DNA from: Hirsutella rhossiliensis
Lineage: Eukaryota; Ascomycota; Sordariomycetes; Hypocreales; Ophiocordycipitaceae
NCBI RefSeq assembly: GCF_020360975.1
Contig: NW_025408670.1
Coordinates: 4,898,001-4,962,000, forward strand
Reading direction: 5' to 3'
Length of the DNA: 64,000 bases
The notes under the pieces are model-generated. The model was not told where the DNA came from. It was given only the letters and a program-made list of their open reading frames with translations, and ran no database searches. Positions 46,710 to 56,952 of the stretch are shown piece by piece. The first letter of the stretch is position 1; each line of letters opens with the position of its first letter. Position numbers and translations under genes: made by a program.

Positions 46710-47917
46710 TGGCGATACGACGCGCTGTGAGCTTATCTAGGCGCCCCCTCGTGGTCCCTCTTGGTCCCATGTGTCCCATCTTCCAGTCCCCACCCGATTT
46801 CATCTCCCATCATCTGGCGACAGACCGCACTAGGCATCCCGTAGCAATCAAGCACCGATGCCACGCGTGCACGTGCGCCGCGAGAGAGGCCGAGGCGACG
46901 TCGTGGTGTGGTGTCGGTAACCGTGTGGGTGGAAACGCGCCCGTTGGAGTCCTCTCCTTCGCATCTGACTGATGCTTTTGTGCCGCCGGTCCGTCCGTCC
47001 AGACGTCCGTCCGGCTTGGGCTGAACTGGGACTGAACACGAAGCACATGAGCACCATTGCATGTGCATGGGTCATGAACAATCGTCGCTCGAAACGGCGC
47101 ATGAAGCAGCGGTGCCGACTCTGCCGGCCTGGCCCAGAACAAGGGTCCTCTCGCATCGTCGCTTGAGACGAATCCACCGAATCCACCCCCTAGCAGCAAA
47201 AGCGGCCGACGTGATGACCGCCAATTCGCTTGTCCCCCCATTTGACGGTCCAAACCTTGTTGTTGTTGGCTTGCCTCCTCCAGCTCCAGCTCCAGCTCCA
47301 GCAGTAAGCCCGCCCAACAACTAGCCAGAGGCAGCAGCTGCTGAGCGCCGTCTCTGTGGGGTCGGTTAGTGTTAGATGCGGCACATTTCACCCATTAGGG
47401 CCAGCGTGGTGCAGTGCATGTGTTTTGCAATATTGCGGGAGAGCAGAGGAAACGTCATCGTGTTGGGCCTTGCATGCGTGTTCGTGAAGTCGATTCGACA
47501 AGACCCTCGTCTTCCACGCCAAAGACAGCGGTCTCGACTCTTCCCAGGCTTCCTTACCTGCCCCAGAGCAAGAGTGGAACCCAAAGTCAACCGGGGAAAA
47601 AAAGAAAGAAAAATGCCGGCCTTGCAAGACCTTGCCCAGGGTTAGCTCAAGTCTGCATCTCGAGCATGATCGGAAAGTTACTGGATTAGGTAGGTGGATA
47701 AGATGACAAGGTCGCCGCCGATCCAAAGAGTCTTGGTGCCGTAGCTGGGTGTGTCAGTGCGCGCATCGCCAACGGCGAGGTGCCCGCGGGCGAGAGGAGA
47801 GGCGAGCGTCTCGTCCCGGCACGCTAACGTGGCAAGTCTCGGAGCGGCGAGGGCGACGTGACGGCTCTCGGCGGCTGCTCGCCGGGCTGTGGTGGAGAAG
47901 ATGGACGGACGGTCATT

Positions 47918-47920
47918 GTC

Positions 47921-47944
<24 letters not shown>
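47918..47944. repeat. (GTC)9 microsatellite
   Basis: Nine uninterrupted GTC units in non-coding sequence. Confidence 0.9.
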
Positions 47945-47951
<7 letters not shown>

Positions 47952-48785
47952 AGCGCCCATCACGGCCCGGGGTCGTGGCGCGCGGGCCATGGCCTTGTCC
48001 GTGCATCGCCGTCGGCCTCTGTGTGTGCTCTTGCGGCGGTGGTCGTGATGCATGCCAAGACTTGGCCCTTTGCTTCATGAGGTGTGCTGCGAGACGAAGC
48101 ACAGACGACGAGTCTCAGGCAAGCAAGGGAAAACCGTCGTCGAAAAGCAGGGCATCGTCTAGCCTCGGCACCCCTCCGTACTTTCCCCCTCTCTCCCACC
48201 GGCCCAGGTGTCGTTGCAGTTACAGGGCACGGGAGGGCCGACTACAGGTGGTACCGCCCTGTACTTTTCCGCCTTTGCCCTGGGCACGGCCTGTGCTTGT
48301 GGTGTACGGCCCTGGGCTTATGGTGTAAATATGCAGCGCCCGGGACTGAACATGACGACGGGTCTCTCCAGCATCGTGAGAGTGGTCCAGGCAACGGACG
48401 GGATTCCCCATGCTCATCTTACCCCGACATCGATAAAAGCACTATTCAATGACGCATGAGCTATAACCTAACCTGTGTCCGAATATGTACAGTGTAATTT
48501 GCCTTATCAAACATGGGGTCAGCATTGATTCTCCGCACCCGCTAGCCACAGGCGACTGGGAGCAAGCTGGGAAGACCCGGCGATGCGGAGCACTCACGGC
48601 CATCTCTCGAGACTGGACGAATACGGATGGCTCGCAATGGGCACTTTGTTGGACGTGGGCCGTGACGCCGAAAAAAGAGCGAGCCGAGAGGCAGGTTTAC
48701 AGGTACAGTAGGTAGGTAGGTGCCTGGCATGCTGCAGTTACTTTGACGCCTCGTGCATCCTCGTGCACCTCTTGATGTATTTTTT

Positions 48786-48903
48786 ACTCCAAGCCTTGAT
48801 TGATTGATTTTTTCCCACTCCAAGCCTTGATTTATCTTTGACTGCAAGTCTTGATCCATCTCTCACGCCAAGTCTTGATCTAACTTTCACTCCAAGTCAA
48901 ACC
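48786..48903. repeat. 24-bp minisatellite, about five copies
   Basis: Units begin at 48786, 48817, 48841, 48865 and 48889. The shared core is ACTCCAAGYCTTGAT followed by a T/C-rich end. Units 2-4 are exactly 24 bp; unit 1 carries a GATT expansion (31 bp) and unit 5 is truncated. Copies differ mainly by C/T transitions. Confidence 0.9.
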
Positions 48904-48978
48904 TCAAATGGCAGCCTGGCCGACGACAAAAAATGGGGACACGCTGATCTTGGGGGGAGGCTTTTTCGACCCGAGGGC

Positions 48979-49020
48979 CACACACACACGCGCGCGCACG
49001 CGCACACACACACTCACACA
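48979..49020. repeat. (CA)n-(CG)n-(CA)n alternating tract
   Basis: CA repeats flank a CG-rich core, matching in reverse complement the layout at 38450-38502. The sequence is a Z-DNA candidate. Confidence 0.85.
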
Positions 49021-49994
49021 CAGGTGATTACTAACTTCAAGCTGCTGTCATGAATTTTCTCTTATTTTTCCAAAAAAAAAATTAGTTTGTGTCCTACGAG
49101 GGCCCAGAGAGCCTTCGGTGATGATCCCGAGGCAGGCCATGTTTCCGCTCCTGCTGTACAAAGTACAAAGTACGAAACACTTGTACAGTACAAGCAAGGC
49201 CTTGCGGAGGCGTCTCCCCTGCTTTGCCAAGACGCCCAAGATTGCGACAAGAAGGGAAAGGAGAGGCCCAGCCGGCCGGCCCTTTGCTTTTGCGGCATGC
49301 CCTATGTACAAGTGCACACGCATGCAGAGACATGGCCAACGTGCTGGGAGGCGCCTGGTGCAAGTTCAGCGGACAGCACCGCCTAGCGCAGTTGTGCTTC
49401 CAGCACCCCCCGTGCCTCCCGTGCCTGAAAGGGCCTGGTATGAGGGCAATTAAAGGGAAAAAAGGATACGTCCCGAATCGGCCGCACAGTGCGCTGCAGC
49501 CACCCACCCAAAGTAGCGGCCACAAATGGCCATCTGCTCCCCACACGCCCCCCCTCCACAAACCCTCTTTTGAGCATCGCCAAGAGAAGAAGCGGAGAAG
49601 AAGAAGCAGACGAGGGTTCTGTTCTTTGATTACCGCCCGTCAATGGACCTCGCCTGGCCGGTACCGTACACCGCAGGGAGTCGCGAGAAACAAGCCTTGT
49701 TTTGGTAGCAATTGATAAGTAGAGCTTCCGATACCCTCTTTTTTCCCGCTCCTGTCCCCTCGACTCTCCCTCCCGCCCGGAAGCCTAAAGCGCGCAAGAT
49801 TCAAGCTGCTTCAAAATTCATCCAGGCAGAGAAGCTCGCTTGCCAGACGCAGGTCGAAACTCACCTACTTGCTCTACCTGCTCTTTGTTTTGTTTTACTT
49901 TGCCTCTCTCTCTCTCTCTCTATCTCTCTCTATATCTCTCTCTCTGCGCCTGGCGTCCCAAATCACCCCTTCACCACCGTCATCTGATATATTA

Positions 49995-50096
49995 ATGCCT
50001 CCTCCCGCCCACCTCTCGAGACCGCCCTCTCTCCTGCCCACAACAGTCCTGCCCACAACAGTCGTCGACCAGCTCTCACCTGCAACATTGACTTGA
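49995..50096 (+). promoter_or_regulatory. Upstream ORF (33 codons) in the kinase leader
   Basis: This is the last ATG I find before the kinase start at 50712. It opens a 33-residue frame ending TGA at 50094-50096. The frame contains a 15-bp direct duplication (CCTGCCCACAACAGT at 50033-50047 and 50048-50062), which repeats the same residues. If the transcript starts upstream of it, the uORF could limit kinase translation; the transcription start is unknown. Confidence 0.4.
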
Positions 50097-50711
50097 CCCG
50101 TCATCGACTTGGACTCTCGCACACACTCGTCACTCGCATATCCGCCTCGCCGCTCGCGACGCGACACAGCACCGACCTCTATCCAACCTCGCCTCAGGCA
50201 CATCGTGTTTGCTCGCTGCCTCGACAAATCCGTTGGCCCGAGCAACGACGGCACGACCAGCTAGAACTCGCCTGCCCAAACACACGAGACGACGTACTCG
50301 ACACCACGAGCAAGCACATTTCTCGCAACACTCAAAAAGATTCGATCCTCTCTCTATCCCTTTCTCTCTCTCTCGCAGTTGTCGACCGTCAAGCTGTAGC
50401 CGCCACTAGTCAAAGGGCCGAACCAACCAGGCGATTCCGTATCGTGGTTGGCTGATTGTCGGATCCAGCCTATTTTTGCCTCGTGAGCCATTACGTCGTG
50501 GCCACAGGTACTTTCACCGGTACCTCCCCTGTACCTCGACTCCAGGGACCCCTGCTTGCCCACTGGAACGCCCTGTTAGCAGGCCCGAAACCCGGCACCC
50601 TCCGGCAGGCAAGGCAACCAGCGCACGGGCACCCGGAATCCGCCAGCTGCTAGTGAGTGGTGGGCGTCTGCGGTCTGCCACTTAACTGCACCAACGCTCC
50701 TATTCTCGAAA

Positions 50712-53192
50712 ATGGCGCTTGCATCTCCTGCAGCCCCAGCATCGCTGGCCATGGGCAAGACTGGTAAGTGGCCCGCCACATCCGTGATGCATGGTTGCAT
50801 CCACAGTTTCCATCCATTCTTCCATGGAAGAGGCCCTCGTCCCCCTATCCCCTCGTCCTCTTCATTTACTCGCTGCTGCTGCTGCCATTGCTGCCGCCGC
50901 GCACGCACCGCCGCCGCCGCCGCCACTCATTCGCCTGTATCACCTCCCCCCCACCCACTCACAATCGCTCCTCCGCTGCCCGTCTTTCCGCATGCCTCTG
51001 ATTCGCATGACGTGACCGCTCTCTCATGCGGCTCATACGCTGACATATCCCTCTCGGGTCCCACAGCCGCTACATCCACTGCGACTTCCATCCCGGCGCC
51101 CTGCAGAGTACCGCCGCCGCCGCCGCCTCAGCAAGCCGCCTCCTTCTCGACCAGCTACTCTTCCTCCTCACCCCGCCAATTCCCCTCCGACATCATCCCC
51201 GAAGAGAGCGCCGAGGACTCCGGCTGCGACTCCCTCGTCGAGCCCGTCACTCCCGTCAGTGGCTACCGCTACTCGCAGGACTTTACCACCCTGCACAACC
51301 ACCACGACTACAGCGCTGCCCTCCAGCGTGACCAGCCAATTTCGAAACCTCTCCCCCTCACCCCCAAGCGGCTGCCCGCCTTGATCCCGCCTGCTTCCGC
51401 CCCCCCGGCCCCGACTGCCACGAGGGACCTTGCTCCTCCCTCGACCGATCCCACGCCTCAGACGCCCCTGTCGCGTCGATCTGCCCGGGGCTCGGCCAGC
51501 AGCTTCAAGCGCACCGTGTCCAACCTTTTCCGCCGCTCCAACTCGGCCGACAAGGAGAGGGAATTCGCCATTGTCGACACACCAGCCCTGGCTGCCGCAA
51601 ACACGAGACAGTCGAGTGGCGGGTCTACCAGCCGCAGCGGTCCGGCCCCCAGCAGCGACCGCGGCTTCTCCATCCGCTCCTCAACCCGCTCCAGCTCGCC
51701 CCCCTCGCCAGGCTCCTCTCTCGACATGATACCCACGCAGCGCTCCGCCATGGCGGGCGAGTCGCTTGCCGGCTCAGACGACTTCAAGAAGAAGGGCCGC
51801 GCCGCCACTGGCTTGACTCTCCGCGGCCGGGCCGTCAACTTCGTCGTGGGCAGGGGCCGACAGGCCAGAGGCCCACGACGCGCCAGCAGCTTCGATGCCG
51901 ATGATCGAGCCCACACGCCCGCCCAGGAGGCCCGGAGCGAGGACGAGGGCAAGACGTATCCCCTCGAGCGGCTGCCGTGGCCTCTACCGCCGGATGCTGG
52001 CACGGGTGTCAAGGCCCGCCGCATGAGTCTCAGCCTTCCCGACGACTTCACCATCGACGTGGCTGAGCTGCTTTCCGAGTTCGAGTACCAGCACAAGATT
52101 CTTGGCCGCCACGGCAAGCACCTCGGCAAGGGAGCCGCCTCGCGGGTCACGCTCATGGTGCGCAAGGGCTGCCCCAGCGAGCTCTACGCCGTCAAGGAGT
52201 TTCGAGGCAAGTCGCACCGCGAGAGCCAGGCCGAGTACGAAAAGAAGATCAAGTCCGAGTTCAGCATCGGCAAGAGCCTCCACCACCCCAACATTGTCGA
52301 GACGATCCGGCTCTGCACCGACCACAGCCGCTGGAATCACGTCATGGAATACTGCTCCGAGGGCGACTTGTTCGGCCTCGTGCAAAAGGGCCACCTCAAG
52401 GGTGACGACAAGAAAAAGGACCGCCTCTGCCTCTTCAAGCAGCTCATCCAGGGCGTCGGCTACCTGCACGCCAACGGCATCGCCCACCGTGACATCAAGC
52501 TCGAGAACCTGCTCCTGACCAAGGACAGCAAGCTCAAGATTACCGACTTTGGCGTCTCCGAGGTCTTTTCCGGCACTCACCCCGGCCTGCGCGAGGCGGG
52601 CGGCCAGTGCGGCCGCAACATGGGCGCCATCCGCCTCTGCTCGCCTGGCATCTGCGGCAGCGAGCCCTACATTGCCCCCGAGGTGCTGGAGAAGAGGGAC
52701 CAGTACGACGCCCGCGCCCTCGACGTGTGGAGCTCGGCCATTGTCATGATCTACCTGACGTTTGGCGGTGCCATCTGGTCGCGGGCCGAGCCCGGCAACC
52801 TGCACTACGACAAGCTGGTGGCGGGCTGGGCAAAGTGGGACAAGCAGCACCCCGAATGCGACGCCTGCATCACCGACACCGACTACCCCAAGTGCCTGGC
52901 CCTGGACGTGGGCGTCAACCCGCCCGCCCTGCGCCGGCTCCTGCTGCAGATGCTCAACCCGAACCCGCGCCGGCGCATCGTCATCGAGGACGTGCTCAAC
53001 AACCGGTGGATGAAGAACGTCGAGTGCTGCCAGGTGGAGTCTTACGACGACCAGGCGCAGATGATTGACGCCTCAAAAAAGGACTTTTGCAGCAAGCCCG
53101 GGGCCCGAAAGATTTTCTGTCACAACCATCTCCCTCCCAAGAGCTCCGGCTCCCACTCTCTCGGCAAGATGCCGGGACAAGCCGGCTACTGA
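50712..53192 (+). CDS. hal4: Hal4/Sat4-type serine/threonine protein kinase
   Basis: Protein kinase of the fungal Hal4/Sat4-Hal5-Npr1 group, which in yeast stabilises K+ transporters and nutrient permeases at the plasma membrane. The ATG at 50712 opens 826 codons without a stop. A strong donor (GTAAGT at 50764) and an acceptor (CAG ending 51066) define a phase-preserving 303-nt intron; its removal deletes a Cys- and Ala-run-rich segment and gives 725 residues (numbering used here). The N-terminal 370 residues are Ser/Pro-rich, with a basic FKRTVSNLFRRSNS stretch. The kinase domain has a Gly loop (LGKGAASRV), K394 in YAVKEF, HRDIKLEN (D493), DFG (D511) and EPYIAPEVL. The insert GGQCGRNMGAIRLCSPGICG before the APE motif is typical of this group. 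It is preceded by a long C/T-rich leader. Confidence 0.88.
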   Translation: MALASPAAPASLAMGKTGKWPATSVMHGCIHSFHPFFHGRGPRPPIPSSSSFTRCCCCHCCRRARTAAAAATHSPVSPPPHPLTIAPPLPVFPHASDSHDVTALSCGSYADISLSGPTAATSTATSIPAPCRVPPPPPPQQAASFSTSYSSSSPRQFPSDIIPEESAEDSGCDSLVEPVTPVSGYRYSQDFTTLHNHHDYSAALQRDQPISKPLPLTPKRLPALIPPASAPPAPTATRDLAPPSTDPTPQTPLSRRSARGSASSFKRTVSNLFRRSNSADKEREFAIVDTPALAAANTRQSSGGSTSRSGPAPSSDRGFSIRSSTRSSSPPSPGSSLDMIPTQRSAMAGESLAGSDDFKKKGRAATGLTLRGRAVNFVVGRGRQARGPRRASSFDADDRAHTPAQEARSEDEGKTYPLERLPWPLPPDAGTGVKARRMSLSLPDDFTIDVAELLSEFEYQHKILGRHGKHLGKGAASRVTLMVRKGCPSELYAVKEFRGKSHRESQAEYEKKIKSEFSIGKSLHHPNIVETIRLCTDHSRWNHVMEYCSEGDLFGLVQKGHLKGDDKKKDRLCLFKQLIQGVGYLHANGIAHRDIKLENLLLTKDSKLKITDFGVSEVFSGTHPGLREAGGQCGRNMGAIRLCSPGICGSEPYIAPEVLEKRDQYDARALDVWSSAIVMIYLTFGGAIWSRAEPGNLHYDKLVAGWAKWDKQHPECDACITDTDYPKCLALDVGVNPPALRRLLLQMLNPNPRRRIVIEDVLNNRWMKNVECCQVESYDDQAQMIDASKKDFCSKPGARKIFCHNHLPPKSSGSHSLGKMPGQAGY

Positions 53193-54015
53193 AGTCGGTT
53201 ACGGATTCCCATGGCTCACGAGGATGCACCATATACAAGCCTCGGCGCCTCTACTGGTCACTTTTCATGTTCACTTTCCTCTGTCTCGGACGTGGCGCCC
53301 GACCACCGGACTCGTGGTCTTTTTTTGGTACACGGCACATGACAGGGCTCGCGAAGTCCCGGTGGCATTGTCGTTTAGTCTGGCGTTGTCGGCTTGACTG
53401 TCTTTTCTTGTCTTGTTTCATCTTCCTTTATATCAGCAACGGGGCTCACGACGGTTGATGCACTTCTTTTACATATCCCAGGACATGCACATACAGGGCG
53501 ACGGCGGCCGCCCCCTTTTCATTTCTCTCGGCCCATTTTTGTCAAGGGAGTAGTGTACTTGGATAGAGACCAGGCCTGGTCTGGGGGATGGATGCTACTG
53601 GGAAGCTTGGGGCGGGCTTGCATGGCGGAATATTCAGGCGGCGGATTGGTTTGTTACACTGGCGCAACGATGAGAGGGCAAGGGAGGCAAGGGAGTCGTT
53701 TAGCGGGAGGAAGGGTCAAAAGACGGAGAGAGAGACAGCCAGGAAGCTACAGCGACGGACTGGGAGGCGAGGATTAGCCTCTAGCAAAGCACGTAATACA
53801 TTATTACGAATGACGCCGATGATCCATTTTGTTCCGCCGTTGCCGGGTCATGGCGACTAGGCTTCTGGACGGTGGTGAGCTTCCCGGGTCTGCCCTCTTC
53901 TGCCCTCTTCTGCCTCTTTCCTTGTATGTGTTCCTGACTTGTCGCTCTGTTCCCCCTCCAGCGCCGCTGATGGCATGCACCTGCGGCCCCCCCCCCCCTC
54001 TTGCGAATCGCCGCC

Positions 54016-54045
54016 GAGATGCGAGGAGATGCGAGGAGATGCGAG
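54016..54045. repeat. 10-bp tandem repeat GAGATGCGAG, three copies
   Basis: Three exact copies at 54016, 54026 and 54036. Confidence 0.9.
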
Positions 54046-54313
54046 ACAGGCCCGTCTCTTCACAGGCTTGCCATGTGACGGGGGACGCTGCAGCAAGGCC
54101 CTCTTGAGGCTGCACGATTTGCCGGGATACCAGGGGGGCAGTTGTTTTGGCTGGCACGGGGCGTGGGTCCATCAGCCGGGACCCCCCGGGGTTTTTCACC
54201 GTTTCTTGCCGGTGGTTGAGAGGTGCGGGATGGCCTTGTTGGATTGATGGATGCGTTGAGTGGTGATGGCGTCAGGGTTCCGGCGATGGGTTCGTGCGTA
54301 CGGATACCATCTG

Positions 54314-54349
54314 TACATGATGCTATACATGATGCTATACAGGATGCGG
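54314..54349. repeat. 12-bp tandem repeat TACATGATGCTA, three copies
   Basis: Two exact copies at 54314 and 54326 and a degenerate third (TACAGGATGCGG) at 54338, with a further partial copy after it. Confidence 0.85.
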
Positions 54350-55015
54350 TACATGCGTATGGGGGTGGGGGGGGCAAGTACCGGCAGGGGAGGAATTGAG
54401 TTCAAGAAGGCATGCAGATGTGCCTGCTGTCCCCCTTTTCTCTCTCTCTAGAGGCTCTCTGTCTCTGTCTCTCTCTCTCTCTCTTGGGTGTAGGGAGCCG
54501 CTATTCGTCGACGCTGTTGCTACTTGCGTGCCATTCGCCCGCATGGTTCCGGCGGTGGATTCCCCGTCAAAGGTCCAGCCAGGGAGAACAAGGCAATGGG
54601 CAGCACACACTCTTGCTTGACCCGTACGGACAAGGCCGGCAGAGAAAAGGCGATGGGAAATGGCCGCCGTCGTCGTCACCCCGGGGGGGCTGTGGTCGGG
54701 TAGACGGCGCGCGGGCACGGCTGAAAAAGCGCTGCAAGGCCTTCTTTCCCACGCGCGTGGATCGCTGGTGCGGCTGCCGAGCGAGGGTGGCGGGCGAGCT
54801 TTCTTGGGCAAAGATGGGCCCCCTTTGGTTGGACCGGGGCCGGCTTGAGTGAGGGTCGGTGATGTCGCGTGCGTGCCGCCGGGGTTGGGGGGATGGAAGC
54901 CGTCTGGACTTGTTCTTCTTGCTTCTGCAGTGTCTCGGCGTTGGACGACCTTGACGGCAAGGGAGGAAGGAAGGAGGAGGAGAGGCTCTTGACAAAAACC
55001 AAGACTGATGGCCAA

Positions 55016-55119
55016 TCTCTGTCTCTTTCTCTCTCTTTCTGTCTCTCTCTCTTTCTGCCTCTCTCTCTTTCTGTCTCTCTCTTCTTCTGTCTCTCTCTTT
55101 CTGTCTCTCTCTTTCTCCT
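55016..55119. repeat. Long pyrimidine tract, imperfect CTCTCTTTCTGT repeat
   Basis: About 104 nt of almost pure C/T on the plus strand, built from CT runs punctuated by TTTCTGT at roughly 16-22-nt spacing. Long mirror-like homopurine/homopyrimidine tracts can form triplex DNA. The minus-strand frame across it is an Arg/Glu/Lys run and is an artefact of the repeat. Confidence 0.85.
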
Positions 55120-56952
55120 GCACTGCATATGTACAGTATGTAAACGACGCCCCCCGGGGCCGATATCCGTCGTCGCATAACCCTGCCAACTACCGATCTC
55201 CAGCACGTGCAGCGCCGATCCTCGCCCAGCCCTCGACCAGGGGACGACGAATGGGCAATGGGGGGGAGCCGCTTCATCCGTGAGACTCGACCCTTTCCGG
55301 CCCCCAACCACGGACACTCACTCCGCGCTCGCGCACGTGCAATGCCTGGTTATCTACACGCCATGTCTCGAGACCCTCTCGCGAGGCACGACCGACGCGT
55401 GCTGGACAGGCAAAAATCGGCCATGTGCCGCTCGCGTTCAAGGCGTGCGAGGAGGCGTTGGGAAGAGAGAAGGGAAAAAAAGGAAAAATATGTCGAGAGC
55501 GCGCGCCATGCAGACCAAGCGCCACAGCCGCGGATCGATCGTGTGCGTGTGCGTGTGTGTGCGTCGGATCAAGCGTCCTGCACTCTCATTCTTGCCCACT
55601 ATTCGCGACGCATCGTGTTTGGCACCGCACCGAGGGCGTCGGCGCCCCCCTCATCGCCTACGCACACACGCCTTTCCCTGATGCACATTCGGTTTTGCCC
55701 CCGTCGTCGAAAATGCGCTTCTTGGGACAGGGCCGGTGTGATGATGGTCAAGGTTCGACGGGGGGCGCGGCACGCTGGGGGAGGGGGGAGGAAAGGGGGA
55801 GGGGGGGGGCCTGGATGCCGGATAGCCGCACACATACGACGGGCGCTTGCGAGGGGATGATGACGCGTGGGGGCGTGCCGTAGGGCAGATGGACATTTCT
55901 TTGACCGCCGCTTTTGGCATCTCGGCGGTCTCTGGCTTCGACCTCGACCTCGACTCTGCAACGGCCGAGCTGGAAAACGCGAGCCGACGACGGCAGACCG
56001 CCCCGGCGCCGAACGCCGCTGCTGCCGACACCCGCTCGGCTAAGCGGTGCCGAGCAAGGGGGTTGGTTGGTGATGGCCATGGTGGTGGTGGTGGTTGTGC
56101 CCCTTCCCCCCCTGCGTGCCTGGATCCCCCATGCCGCCCATTAAGTCGCTCAGCAAAAAGGTGAAGTAAGTAAAAGAGGCCGACGGCATGTAGGCAAAAG
56201 AAAAAAAAGGGGGAGGAAGGTGGGGGGGTTTGGGGCGTGGAGTTATAGCGTGCGGTGCAGATGTGATGACGATGCTGTCCGTGGAGCGCAACGTCCACAC
56301 CGGGGAGAACAGACGGAGGAGGGGGGGCGTGCGCTGCTTGCCTGCCCCGTGGTAGAAGATACCTGGCACCGTGACGGGCTGATACTGTGTGGCGCGCGCG
56401 AGTCCCTGGCCGGCGGCGCGATGGAGTGTCGTGGGAGGCGTGAGTTGAAGAAGGGGACGACGGCGCGAGCTTAGCCTCTGCGGACGGGGAGACGCGGAGA
56501 GCGAGGCCCGGGCGGGACGAGGGGGAGGGCACGCAGTCGTGTGGGCGGCCTTGTTGTTGGTGGAGCAGAGACCGGGGGGAGAGCGAGGACGGGGAGCCGT
56601 TGACGAGGCGGCGTCGAAGCCAAGGTGATGGAAGGTAAAAAGGGGCAGCAGATCACGGACGGGGTGTCGAGCAGACGGGCCGACTTGCTTCTGCAACAAT
56701 CACCCTCTCTCGGCGGCCGGGAGAGGAGACGTAGTCTATTTGGTCACCATCGACATGCAAAGAAAAGACCATAGATGAAGACATTATAGACCAAAATCAG
56801 ACAGGATGCAAGCCAAGACCCCAAGTCTCCCGACTCGGGCCCCCCTCCCCAGCCCCCCTTCTCGCACCGCCTGCTCGGAAAGTCCCAAGCAGCAGGTCCA
56901 AGAAACAGTTCGTCCATGTCGCGGTTGATTCTCCCGCGGCCCCCCCGCAGCC

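Larger units (their letters stand above)
44701..50711. other. Gene desert, part 4 (repeat-rich, then kinase leader)
   Basis: This segment holds the nested CAG/GAG array (44755-44868), a 12-bp minisatellite (45284-45331), a C-rich G-quadruplex-forming tract (46682-46709), nine GTC units (47918-47944), a 24-bp minisatellite (48786-48903), an alternating tract (48979-49020) and five GTAC words in 36 bp (49156-49191). From about 49.7 kb it becomes C/T-rich and is probably the promoter and leader of the downstream kinase. No protein gene is supported. Confidence 0.5.
53193..56952. other. Repeat-rich intergenic region between kinase and ISN1
   Basis: This 3.8-kb stretch holds the kinase 3' UTR and the ISN1 3' UTR, separated by low-complexity sequence: a 10-bp repeat (54016-54045), a 12-bp repeat (54314-54349), a 105-nt pyrimidine tract (55016-55119) and G-rich runs near 55780-55815 and 56210-56236. 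Long open frames here derive from the simple repeats and are not credible genes. Confidence 0.55.

Noticed and set aside
29043..50711. Secondary-metabolite or effector cluster hidden in the deserts
   Set aside because: No PKS, NRPS, terpene, P450, transporter or signal-peptide gene is recognisable in any frame.
54335..55189. 284-codon minus-strand frame with an Arg/Glu/Lys run
   Set aside because: Produced by the pyrimidine tract at 55016-55119; not a gene.
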